Source: Candidatus Brocadiaceae bacterium
GTDB lineage: Bacteria > Planctomycetota > Brocadiia > SM23-32
Assembly (NCBI GenBank): GCA_003551785.1
Contig: PUNP01000996.1
Span: 1 to 10,410, forward strand
Length of the DNA stretch: 10,410 nucleotides
Direction of reading: 5' to 3'
The position numbers were made by a program, and so were the translations under genes. Each line of letters starts with the position of its first letter. Position 1 is the first letter of the stretch. Shown here piece after piece: positions 4,800-10,410 of this stretch. The notes under the pieces are model-generated. The model did not search any database. It was not told the origin of the DNA and was given only the letters and a program-made list of their open reading frames with translations.

Positions 4800-4808
4800 A
4801 AAACAGGA
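4792..4808 (+). promoter_or_regulatory. CTATAAAAAACAG hairpin, copy C, at a stop/ribosome-binding-site junction
   Basis: TCCT (4792-4795) pairs with AGGA (4805-4808) around ATAAAAAAC. The loop contains the stop codon of the upstream gene (4797-4799), and the 3' arm begins the AGGAGG of the downstream gene. The layout is identical to copy A, and it would link termination of one gene to initiation of the next. Confidence 0.6.
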
Positions 4809-4817
4809 GGAATTAAA

Positions 4818-4985
4818 GTGAAAAAGTTTCAGAGAATTATCATAAAAGAAGGTAGAAAAGAAGGCAGATTTATTAAAGAATTAAATGATGGAAGGTTATA
4901 TGTAAAGGTGGGCAGGAAGTATTTAAAAGTTGAAAGTTCAGAAGTAATAGACCCAGAATTTTTAAGTGATATATTTCATATTTAA
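4818..4985 (+). CDS. Small basic protein (55 aa), possibly SH3-like beta fold
   Basis: GTG 4818 follows AGGAGG with 8-9 nt spacing, and the frame runs 55 codons to TAA 4983-4985. The protein is basic at its N-terminus (MKKFQRIIIKEGRKEGRF). It then shows alternating strands (GRLYVKVGRKYLKVESSEV) of the type seen in small SH3-like or KOW-like folds, ending in a short acidic helix. Binding to nucleic acid is plausible from charge and shape but unproven. It is the second gene of a pair joined by hairpin copy C. No paralogue is recognised. Confidence 0.65.
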   Translation: MKKFQRIIIKEGRKEGRFIKELNDGRLYVKVGRKYLKVESSEVIDPEFLSDIFHI

Positions 4986-5011
4986 AATTAAATTAGAAAG
5001 GAGACAAAAAA

Positions 5012-5437
5012 ATGAAAGAATTGTGTGAATGTTGTGGAAAAGAAATTAAAAGAGATTTTGGTAAAGTTTGTGAAAAATGTGAAAGGAAAGTGTTGAATAA
5101 TTTGAAAAACAGAGGAGGAGAAATTTTGGAAAATAAAAAATGTAAAGTTTGTGGTGGAAGTTATGATGGTGAAAGGGAGATGTGTTTGGCTTGTTTGAAT
5201 GAGTTGGGTGTAAATGTAGATAATGAGTTGGGCTATACTGATAAAGTTTATGGTGTCAAAAGGGAATTGGAATATGAAAAAGAAGCTATCATAATGGAGA
5301 TTGGAGAATTTGAAATTGTTGGAGAAAAACAAGACAAGGTAATGATTGAAGCTTTTGATATTGAGTATGAATGTTGGATAAATGAAGCAACTAATAGATT
5401 ACAAATCAAAGAAGTTGGATATGAAGGATTATTTTAA
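5012..5437 (+). CDS. Double zinc-ribbon protein (141 aa)
   Basis: The ATG follows AAAGGAGAC. Two four-cysteine zinc sites are visible: C5/C8 with C20/C23 (CECC and CEKC), and C44/C47 with C58/C61 (CKVC and CLAC), each about 12 residues apart. The C-terminal half (70-141) lacks cysteine pairs and looks like a beta-rich domain (MEIGEFEIVGEKQDKVMIEAF). Zinc ribbons of this type usually bind DNA, RNA or protein; a transcriptional or replication-accessory role is inferred from the neighbours only. The gene starts a new cluster after a short AT-rich gap and is followed by hairpin copy D. Confidence 0.8.
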   Translation: MKELCECCGKEIKRDFGKVCEKCERKVLNNLKNRGGEILENKKCKVCGGSYDGEREMCLACLNELGVNVDNELGYTDKVYGVKRELEYEKEAIIMEIGEFEIVGEKQDKVMIEAFDIEYECWINEATNRLQIKEVGYEGLF

Positions 5438-5440
5438 TAA

Positions 5441-5455
5441 CCTATAAAAAACAGG
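5441..5455 (+). promoter_or_regulatory. CTATAAAAAACAG hairpin, copy D
   Basis: CCT (5441-5443) pairs with AGG (5453-5455) around ATAAAAAAC; only 3 bp can form. It begins 3 nt after the stop codon and here precedes the GGGC structure, whereas in module 1 (copy B) it follows the pseudoknot. Confidence 0.45.
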
Positions 5456-5457
5456 CT

Positions 5458-5485
5458 AAAGCTGGGCAACTTTTAAAACTGCCCA
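5458..5485 (+). promoter_or_regulatory. Hairpin / reduced pseudoknot upstream of the gene at 5510, module 3
   Basis: TGGGCA (5463-5468) pairs perfectly with TGCCCA (5480-5485). As in module 1, an AAAG/CTTT stem could form in a pseudoknot register (5458-5461 with 5470-5473). The shared skeleton AAGCT..GGCAACTT and AAAC.GCC.AAATAAA links it to module 1, but the CTGATGA linker is missing. A simple hairpin is equally possible. Confidence 0.5.
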
Positions 5486-5509
5486 AATAAACTAAAAAGG
5501 ATGATATCA

Positions 5510-6013
5510 ATGACTAATAAAAAAGAAAAAACTATTGAAAGGGCTAATGCCAATATAATTGTAAATATGGAACTAAGAGAAGCTTTTCATAGCAGATGGA
5601 ATAGATGTTATGCTTTGGTAGATTGTAAAGGTAAATTGAGAAGTGCTAAGGCTACAAAAAAGGGTGCTAAAACTGAATTGAAAGGGTTAAAAAATAACAC
5701 CTATATTAGTGATTTCACTGGAGAGCTAACTGATTGTGGTAGTGGTTTAGAGATAGTTGAAATTAATGAAGGTGATTTATTTCCATTGGATAGCTGTCAG
5801 TTGTGGTATAATACTTTATGGTATGAGTATAAACATTTGGCTGGTAGAAGCTTTAATTTCAAAAAATTCTACCATATAATTGATAAATATGATTTACAAA
5901 ATCCTATTGACTTCAAAGGCTTTGTTGAGAGATATGGTGAAATGGCTCAAAAAGGTGAATTCAAACCTGTTGAGAAATATGAAAAAAATAAAATTGACTT
6001 GGAGGGTTTTTAA
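5510..6013 (+). CDS. Hypothetical phage protein (167 aa)
   Basis: I do not recognise the family. ATG 5510 is preferred over the in-frame ATG 5501, which overlaps the likely AAAAGGATGAT ribosome binding site. The N-terminus is lysine-rich (MTNKKEKTIERA) and begins with the same ATGACTAATAAAA as the GHKL gene, which also follows one of the RNA modules. The middle contains an aromatic, positively charged stretch (AFHSRWNRCYALVDCKGKLRSAKATKKGAK). The C-terminal half is helical and aromatic (CQLWYNTLWYEYKHLAG). No catalytic motif, signal peptide or membrane segment is evident. A 2-nt gap separates it from the next gene, so the two are probably co-translated. Confidence 0.75.
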   Translation: MTNKKEKTIERANANIIVNMELREAFHSRWNRCYALVDCKGKLRSAKATKKGAKTELKGLKNNTYISDFTGELTDCGSGLEIVEINEGDLFPLDSCQLWYNTLWYEYKHLAGRSFNFKKFYHIIDKYDLQNPIDFKGFVERYGEMAQKGEFKPVEKYEKNKIDLEGF

Positions 6014-6015
6014 AA

Positions 6016-6444
6016 ATGGAAAATAAAAATATTATTAATGTCACACCTCATGATGTAACTATGTTATTCTGTAAAAAGTTAGAAAATGGAGAGTGCAAAG
6101 GCTTTGGGTGTAATGTCTGCTATGAAGATTATGAAATAAAAAATATCCCACCTTCTGGAATAACTATTTCAGCCAAAGTTGTTGAAAAACATTATAAAGA
6201 AAAGCATGGTGTAGAGCTTGTGACTACAAGCTTTGAACCCAATGATGAATCAAAAAAGGAACTCAAAAAAATTGAAGAGGATTTTTGGGGTGATTGTATT
6301 ATTGTTGGTAGTATTATTGCTGCTCAGGCATTCCCTGAAAGGGTTTATGCTATGGTTCCAGCACCTGGTTTTAAGAGGGTGCCACCTGAAGAAAAGATTG
6401 TCAGGTCTGATAAGTTTACAGTCTTTAAAAAGGAAGGGAGGTGA
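6016..6444 (+). CDS. Small phage protein with N-terminal NVTPHDV motif (142 aa)
   Basis: The ribosome binding site GGAGGG lies inside the end of the previous gene. The N-terminus INVTPHDVTMLF, the segment IPPSGITISAKV (44-55) and the conserved-looking C-terminal block DCIIVGSIIAAQAFPERVYAMVPAPG (93-118) resemble a widespread uncharacterised small family. From memory, its members read like N.TPH.V....IPPSG..a and IVS..va.a....R.D...P. The present protein adds a cysteine-rich insertion (C27, C32, C35) and a charged helix (77-90). Function is unknown and this family link is recollection, not a search result. It is tightly packed between neighbours, with the next start 5 nt after its stop. Confidence 0.8.
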   Translation: MENKNIINVTPHDVTMLFCKKLENGECKGFGCNVCYEDYEIKNIPPSGITISAKVVEKHYKEKHGVELVTTSFEPNDESKKELKKIEEDFWGDCIIVGSIIAAQAFPERVYAMVPAPGFKRVPPEEKIVRSDKFTVFKKEGR

Positions 6445-6449
6445 GGTGA

Positions 6450-6575
6450 TTGTATTATTGTGAAAATTGTAAAAAAATGTACTTTGATAAGGTGGCAAAA
6501 AGCTATAAATCAAAATGCCCTTCCTGTAAAGGTAGATTGAGAAGGCTTGAAAAAGAAGAAGGAGGGAAAAAGTGA
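6450..6575 (+). CDS. Tiny zinc-ribbon protein (41 aa), TTG start
   Basis: TTG 6450 follows AGGGAGGTGAGGTGAT with ideal spacing, and the frame is open to TGA 6573-6575. Two CxxC pairs, C4/C7 (CENC) and C23/C26 (CPSC), define a rubredoxin- or rubrerythrin-like zinc knuckle, with a basic helical tail (KGRLRRLEKEEGGKK). Proteins this small usually act as adaptors or nucleic-acid-binding accessories; the partner is unknown. It lies in an uninterrupted series of short coupled genes. Confidence 0.7.
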   Translation: MYYCENCKKMYFDKVAKSYKSKCPSCKGRLRRLEKEEGGKK

Positions 6576-6576
6576 A

Positions 6577-6993
6577 ATGGATGAAGAACTAAAAAGGATG
6601 TTAAATGGTGAAAGTATGAAAAATCAAAAAATTATAAAGAACAATTGGAGCAGATTAAGTTCACCTTGGTTCAATGATTATATTAGATGTAGAAAAATTT
6701 CAGGAGAATATTGGAATTTTATATATGATGAATTTCCAAATAAAATCCAAAAAAGAATAAGGATATTGAAAGAAAAGAAAAACAAAATTGGTAGAAATAT
6801 ATCTGCTCAAGAAATTGGAAATAATTCAAAAGAATATCAAGAGAAAAGATACAGAATGGATTGTTATGGAATACAAATTAAGGAGTGCCAAAAAATCCTT
6901 GATGCTTTAAGGCAAGGAATAAGTGAAGTGGTGGGCTGTGGTGATGATTCACCCTATCCATCTATTGATGAAATACTGGAGGTGAGAAAATGA
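6577..6993 (+). CDS. Hypothetical alpha-helical protein (138 aa)
   Basis: ATG 6577 follows GGAGGG at about 11 nt, and the frame runs to TGA 6991-6993. The protein is basic and strongly helical, with Trp/Tyr-rich early segments (NNWSRLSSPWFNDYIRCRKISGEYWNFIYDEF), a lysine-rich helix (IQKRIRILKEKKNKIG), and a long amphipathic region to residue 120. It has no zinc pairs or enzyme motif. It overlaps the next gene by ATGA, implying coupled translation. I do not recognise it. Confidence 0.75.
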   Translation: MDEELKRMLNGESMKNQKIIKNNWSRLSSPWFNDYIRCRKISGEYWNFIYDEFPNKIQKRIRILKEKKNKIGRNISAQEIGNNSKEYQEKRYRMDCYGIQIKECQKILDALRQGISEVVGCGDDSPYPSIDEILEVRK

Positions 6994-7148
6994 AAAGGGA
7001 GTGCCCAAACTGTAAAGGTGGTGAAATCTATTGGATGGGTTTTTATCGTGATGATATATTGAGGTGTATAGACTGTGGTGAAAAAGGTAATGAAGACCAC
7101 TTTGACCCAAATCTTGATGGAGGTGAGAAAAAATGTATAAAGGATTGA
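6990..7148 (+). CDS. Small zinc-ribbon protein (52 aa)
   Basis: ATG 6990 overlaps the previous stop (ATGA) and follows GGAGGTGAG with good spacing. The frame is open to TGA 7146-7148. C5/C8 (CPNC) and C26/C29 (CIDC) form a TFIIB/TFIIS-like zinc ribbon; the acidic tail ends CIKD with a fifth cysteine. It contains the only CGN arginine codon I noticed in the early genes of the cluster (CGT around 7047). The last 16 nt overlap the start of the next gene in another frame, where that gene's ribosome binding site is also embedded. Confidence 0.7.
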   Translation: MKRECPNCKGGEIYWMGFYRDDILRCIDCGEKGNEDHFDPNLDGGEKKCIKD

Positions 7149-7327
7149 ATGTCAGTGTGCCAGCTGCCTTGGAAGCTTTGGAAAGAGCTGATGGAGATAA
7201 AAAGGCAGCTTATAGTCAATATATAAAAATTTATTTTGAACAAACTGGAAACCTTGCTCCTGGTTGTGATAATAATGAACTACAAGAATTTTATCAAAAA
7301 TATGAGGAGGTAGAAAAAAATGGGTGA
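7133..7327 (+). CDS. Small helical protein (64 aa), unknown function
   Basis: ATG 7133 follows GGAGGTGAG inside the preceding gene, giving a 16-nt overlap. The product is a two-helix-like acidic protein: VPAALEALERADGDKKAAYSQYIKIYF, then a turn with GNLAPGCDNN, then ELQEFYQKYEEVEKNG. There is no zinc pair or membrane segment. It overlaps the next gene by 8 nt. It could be a small protein-protein adaptor or inhibitor. No family is recognised. Confidence 0.7.
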   Translation: MYKGLNVSVPAALEALERADGDKKAAYSQYIKIYFEQTGNLAPGCDNNELQEFYQKYEEVEKNG

Positions 7328-7454
7328 ATTTTATATACCTGGTGATATATTATTTATGGTGGTGTTGGTTTATTTCTATTGGAAATTGAAAATAAAATTA
7401 AGGAAAAAAGGAAAAGAACTCCACTTCATAGGTGATACTGTGGAGTGGAAATAA
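7320..7454 (+). CDS. Small single-pass membrane protein (44 aa)
   Basis: ATG 7320 follows GAGGAGGTAG within the preceding gene. Residues about 9-22 (DILFMVVLVYFYWK) form one short hydrophobic segment, followed at once by a strongly basic stretch (KLKIKLRKKGK). The positive-inside rule then predicts the C-terminus in the cytoplasm. The remaining tail is soluble (ELHFIGDTVEWK). The gene lies directly before the helicase. Small phage membrane proteins of this kind can affect the host membrane or exclude superinfecting phages, but nothing here tells which. Confidence 0.65.
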   Translation: MGEFYIPGDILFMVVLVYFYWKLKIKLRKKGKELHFIGDTVEWK

Positions 7455-7469
7455 TAAGGAGGTAAAAAA

Positions 7470-9611
7470 ATGAAAAAAAATAAAGTCAAACTGCCAAGGT
7501 GGCTTGCTATAAAAAACAGCATAAGCCAATATATGGTTGGAGAGGTAAAAGGTGAAACTGAAAAGGCTATATTATTCAGTGGAAAAGCTTATGCTGAGGA
7601 AAGAACACATTGTATGAGGTGTAGTAAGGTATTAACCCATCCAAGTAGTAAGTTATTGGGCTATGGGCCAATATGCTGTGATAAATTGGGAATTAATTGG
7701 CCAAATAAGGAAAAATTGAGTGAAGAAGAAATTCAGAGTGTAAAAAAGAAAATTGAAGAGATAGATTGGGAAGGTTGGTTGCCAAAATCTCAAATAGAAA
7801 TAGGTGAATATGAAGTGGTAAAAAAAGAAAAGAAAAAAGAGCCAATAGCAAGAATTGGAATTAATGCCAGTAAACTAAAATCAGGAAAAATAAAAATCAA
7901 AGGCATTGCTTTGTATTCCAGATATAAAGATGCAGAGAAGTGCAGGGAAATAAAAAGAGAATTTGGTGGTAGATGGAGCCCAGGTAGAAAAAGGTGGCAT
8001 TACCCACTGGATTTTAAAGTTGTTGACTTTGCTGAAAAACTTTGGAGAAAAGACAATATCAAACTAGAAAAAAGCAATATGTTAAAAGAGTGGTATGAAA
8101 AAGAAAAGGAGAAAAGGCAGAAAGCCAAAAAAATAAAAGAAAAGGAAGATGTGAAGCCTTCTGAATTGGATACTGATTTAACTGATACTCTTTATGATTT
8201 TCAGAGGGTGGGTACAAAGTTTTTAGCTGAAAATAATGGTGCTATATTGGCAGATGATATGGGGCTTGGAAAAACTATAACCTCAATAGCAGCTTGTGAC
8301 CATATTAATGCAAGTAAGATTTTAGTCATATGCCCAGCTACCTTAAAAATAAACTGGAAAAATGAAATACAAAAATGGCTTCCTGGCACTACTACTCAAG
8401 TGTTGAATGGGAATAAAAAGAAGCAACTTGAACAGGTGAAATCTGATGCTAAATTTATCATAACCAACTATGCTTCTATTAGAGAAAAAAGCAGGAAGAA
8501 AGTTAATGGAGAATGGACAAAAGTTGATAATCCATTATTTGAAGAGCTTAATGGGAAAGGCTTTGATGTTATTATATTGGATGAAGCCCACAGAGCTAAA
8601 AACAGGAAAAGCCAGCAAACTAAGGCTTTGTATAAGATTTCAAAAAATATAGACAGAGTGTATCATTTAACAGGAACACCTATCATGAACAAACCTGATG
8701 AGATATGGAGTTTGCTCCATATTATTGACCCAGTAAAATATAGTAGTTTTTGGAATTTTGTCAGACAATATTGTGAAATAACTAAACACAGATTTGGTAC
8801 AGATATTGGAGAAGCTAAAAATCCAAAGGAGTTTAGGGAGATGCTTGCTCCATTAATGATAAGAAGGTTGAAAGAAGAAGTCATTGAAGATATGCCTGAT
8901 TTAACTATCAATCAACAACAAGTAAAATTAGAAGGTAAACAAAGAAAGCTTTATGAGCAGATGGAAAAGAATATGATTGCTGAATTGGGTGAAAAAGAAA
9001 AAGTGGCTGCTCCTATAATCATTACAAAGATTTTAAGACTGAAGCAGATTTCAGTTTCAGCAGAGCTTTTAAAGGATGAACCTGAACTTAAACATTTCAA
9101 AAAATCTGCTAAAATTAAAGCCTTAATGGACATTTTAGAAGGAGCAGGTGAACAAAAGGTAGTAATATTCACCCAGTTTAAAAAGGCTGCTAAAATGGTT
9201 GCTAAGCACCTTAAAAATGAAGGCTGTGAATATGGAATTATTCATGGAGATGTTTCTCAAAATGAAAGACAAGCAGAAGTAGAGAAATTTCAAAATGACC
9301 CAAATTGTAAAATATTTATTGCTACTATTAAGGCTGGTGGTTTAGGCATCACACTTACAGCTGGCAATATTGCTGTATTTTTGGACAAAGATTGGGTGCC
9401 AGCAAATAATACACAGGCTGTAGATAGACTTCACAGAATTGGACAGAAAGACAGTGTAAATGTGATAGAGCTTTTGGCTAAAGATACTGTTGAGGAATAT
9501 ATTGAAGAGTTACTAGAAAAGAAACAAAAAACATTTGACAGTTTAATTGAAGGGAAAGTAAGTGGGAAGGAAGTATTGATGAATCTAACTGGGGGAGGAA
9601 TAAAACAATAA
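7470..9611 (+). CDS. SNF2-family helicase, SMARCAL1-like, with DUF6011-like zinc module and HARP-like segment
   Basis: The 713-residue protein starts at an ATG after AAGGAGGT. Residues 45-75 carry a zinc module, C48/C51 and GYGPICC (64-70), of the DUF6011 type. A HARP-like segment follows at about 125-200 (FGGRWSPGRKRWHYPL). The SNF2 ATPase core has motif I DDMGLGKT (262-269), II DEAH (371-374), III TGTPIMN (401-407), V KAGGLGITLTAG (621-632) and VI QAVDRLHRIGQ (649-659). SMARCAL1-type enzymes use ATP to anneal or remodel branched DNA, so a role in phage replication-fork repair or recombination is likely; no nuclease domain is visible. All core motifs are intact. Hairpin copy E lies inside codons 11-20, an unusual place for it. 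Confidence 0.93.
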   Translation: MKKNKVKLPRWLAIKNSISQYMVGEVKGETEKAILFSGKAYAEERTHCMRCSKVLTHPSSKLLGYGPICCDKLGINWPNKEKLSEEEIQSVKKKIEEIDWEGWLPKSQIEIGEYEVVKKEKKKEPIARIGINASKLKSGKIKIKGIALYSRYKDAEKCREIKREFGGRWSPGRKRWHYPLDFKVVDFAEKLWRKDNIKLEKSNMLKEWYEKEKEKRQKAKKIKEKEDVKPSELDTDLTDTLYDFQRVGTKFLAENNGAILADDMGLGKTITSIAACDHINASKILVICPATLKINWKNEIQKWLPGTTTQVLNGNKKKQLEQVKSDAKFIITNYASIREKSRKKVNGEWTKVDNPLFEELNGKGFDVIILDEAHRAKNRKSQQTKALYKISKNIDRVYHLTGTPIMNKPDEIWSLLHIIDPVKYSSFWNFVRQYCEITKHRFGTDIGEAKNPKEFREMLAPLMIRRLKEEVIEDMPDLTINQQQVKLEGKQRKLYEQMEKNMIAELGEKEKVAAPIIITKILRLKQISVSAELLKDEPELKHFKKSAKIKALMDILEGAGEQKVVIFTQFKKAAKMVAKHLKNEGCEYGIIHGDVSQNERQAEVEKFQNDPNCKIFIATIKAGGLGITLTAGNIAVFLDKDWVPANNTQAVDRLHRIGQKDSVNVIELLAKDTVEEYIEELLEKKQKTFDSLIEGKVSGKEVLMNLTGGGIKQ
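7501..7527 (+). promoter_or_regulatory. CTATAAAAAACAG hairpin, copy E, inside the helicase coding sequence
   Basis: GGCTTGCT (7501-7508) pairs with AGC (7518-7520) plus AAGCC (7523-7527) around the same ATAAAAAAC loop, with a 2-nt bulge (AT). This is the longest stem of the five, about 30 nt after the start codon, and encodes LAIKNSIS. It could act on initiation or early elongation. Confidence 0.5.
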
Positions 9612-9640
9612 TCAAGTGAAGTGTTATTGGAGGTGATTAA

Positions 9641-9961
9641 TTGAGTGAATTGACTATTGAAGATATTGAGATTGATTGGTCTAAAAATTGTTACAATCCT
9701 GATACTCATGATTGTGATGGTAGATATCAGGGTGCTACTAACTGTGAATTAGCCAAATATTATAAAGGTATTAGAGCAGATAAACCAACCAGAAAAGAAA
9801 TGATTAAACACAAAAAGGAGGATGAATTAAATAATATAAAATGGAACAAATTTCTAAAATCAGAAGAAGGACAGAAAATGTTAAAAGAGATTGAAGAAGA
9901 AATGAACAAAGAGTTTGGTGAAGATTGGTTTGGGTTTAAATCTAATAAGAAAGACAATTGA
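9641..9961 (+). CDS. Hypothetical protein (106 aa), TTG start
   Basis: TTG 9641 follows GGAGGTGAT with about 7 nt spacing, and no better start exists in frame. The N-terminal part is acidic (SELTIEDIEIDWSKN) and contains cysteines in C-x8-C-x10-C spacing (CYNPDTHDC and NCELAKYY). These could bind a metal but do not form CxxC pairs. The C-terminal two thirds are a charged helix (KHKKEDELNNIKWNKF, then EEGQKMLKEIEEEMNKEFGEDWF). It follows the helicase by 29 nt, in the same operon. Family unknown. Confidence 0.7.
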   Translation: MSELTIEDIEIDWSKNCYNPDTHDCDGRYQGATNCELAKYYKGIRADKPTRKEMIKHKKEDELNNIKWNKFLKSEEGQKMLKEIEEEMNKEFGEDWFGFKSNKKDN

Positions 9962-9995
9962 ACAATATCAGGCTATTGGAAGGAGGAGGAAAAAG

Positions 9996-10223
9996 ATGGA
10001 GATTAATATAAAACAGGTTAAAACAAAAGAAATACAATTAGATGATGTGTTATACGGCCAGTTATTCATTTATCAAAATGAATTGTTTATTAAGGTAGAT
10101 AAAATACTTGAAGATGAAGAATGGATTAGTGCAAGAAGTATGAAAACTGGAGAAGTTATTGAAATGGAAAAGAAAACAAAAGTTATTCTACCTAAAAAAG
10201 TTAATATTGAATATGAAATATGA
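9996..10223 (+). CDS. Small beta-rich hypothetical protein (75 aa)
   Basis: ATG 9996 is chosen because AAGGAGGAGG precedes it. The frame stays open back to 9915 without a better ribosome binding site. The sequence alternates strands and turns (EIQLDDVLYGQLFIYQNELFIKVDKILEDEEWISARSMKTGEVIEM), as in compact SH3- or OB-like barrels, ending with a basic strand (KTKVILPKKVNIEYEI). Such small folds often bind nucleic acid or protein; no specific family is recognised. It lies 34 nt after the previous stop and 16 nt before the next start. Confidence 0.7.
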   Translation: MEINIKQVKTKEIQLDDVLYGQLFIYQNELFIKVDKILEDEEWISARSMKTGEVIEMEKKTKVILPKKVNIEYEI

Positions 10224-10239
10224 AACAAGGAGGAGGAAT

Positions 10240-10401
10240 ATGAAATACTTAGAAAATGAATATTTTGCTATTACAACAAATGATGGCCGGTTTATTTGTG
10301 AAACTTTTGATTCATTAGATGAAGCTGTTGAAGTATGGAGCAAAAATTATGTTGGGCGCCATAAAGTTGTGAAGGTTACTGGTAGTAGGAAATTGAATTA
10401 A
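10240..10401 (+). CDS. Small hypothetical protein (53 aa)
   Basis: ATG 10240 follows AAGGAGGAGGAAT, while the in-frame upstream ATG 10159 lies inside the previous gene without a ribosome binding site. The product reads as a short strand-helix-strand unit (YFAITTNDGRFICETFDSLDEAVEVWSKNYVGRHKVVKV). This resembles small domains in which an aspartate-led helix packs on a sheet. Unusually for this window its gene contains two CpG sites (in GGCCGG and GGCGCC). Function unknown. Confidence 0.7.
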   Translation: MKYLENEYFAITTNDGRFICETFDSLDEAVEVWSKNYVGRHKVVKVTGSRKLN

Positions 10402-10408
10402 AGGAGGG
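10401..10408 (+). promoter_or_regulatory. Ribosome binding site of the next, unseen gene
   Basis: AAGGAGGG overlaps the stop codon at 10399-10401 and runs to the window end, so another plus-strand gene should start within about 10 nt beyond it and the operon continues. Confidence 0.6.
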
Positions 10409-10410
10409 AG

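Noticed and set aside
4988..5332. Minus-strand open frame of 114 codons opposite the zinc-ribbon gene
   Set aside because: It is Phe/Ser/Thr-rich antisense of a purine-rich coding strand with no ribosome binding site; the plus-strand frame has clear zinc motifs and a good start.

Overview
This looks like part of a double-stranded DNA phage or prophage of a low-GC Gram-positive-type bacterium (Clostridia or Halanaerobiales would fit; the exact host cannot be read from the sequence). The DNA is AT-rich, the plus strand is purine-rich, and every convincing gene lies on the plus strand. Most genes are short, tightly packed or overlapping, and preceded by strong AGGAGG-type ribosome binding sites. 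GTG and TTG starts occur. No integrase, repressor, tRNA, IS element or CRISPR array was found.

Layout. (1) Positions 1-1849 are the end of a late operon. It holds the tail of an upstream gene, two small unknown proteins, a membrane-anchored coiled-coil protein (XhlA-like), a lytic transglycosylase endolysin, a holin-like protein and one more unknown. It closes with a good intrinsic terminator at 1838-1876. (2) Positions 1850-2599 contain no gene. In order they hold an AT-rich spacer, nine A-tracts phased at 10 bp (probable bent DNA), and about 345 nt of unusually GC-rich, hairpin-rich sequence read here as a structured non-coding RNA or very long leader. (3) Positions 2600-10401 look like an early/replication-type cluster. 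It includes a GHKL ATPase carrying a C-terminal HExxH motif, several small zinc-ribbon proteins, a small membrane protein, and a 713-residue SNF2/SMARCAL1-like helicase with an N-terminal DUF6011-like zinc module and a HARP-like segment. Many short unknown genes surround these.

The most unusual content is RNA-level. A 13-mer, CTATAAAAAACAG, occurs five times, always inside a potential hairpin whose flanking bases change in a compensatory way. Four copies sit at gene junctions and one lies inside the helicase coding sequence. Two intergenic regions (2990-3097 and 4436-4531) share the order stop codon, GTTGAAA, perfect hairpin, H-type pseudoknot with a CTGATGA linker, then ribosome binding site. 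A third junction (5441-5509) has a shortened relative, and the region before 2600 may have another. This suggests a phage-encoded family of post-transcriptional control elements, possibly related to the large RNA upstream.

Two compositional signals stand out. GATC is absent from all 10.4 kb. CpG is nearly absent (12 counted by eye), with four of the twelve inside the proposed RNA. The first suggests evasion of GATC-directed restriction in the host.
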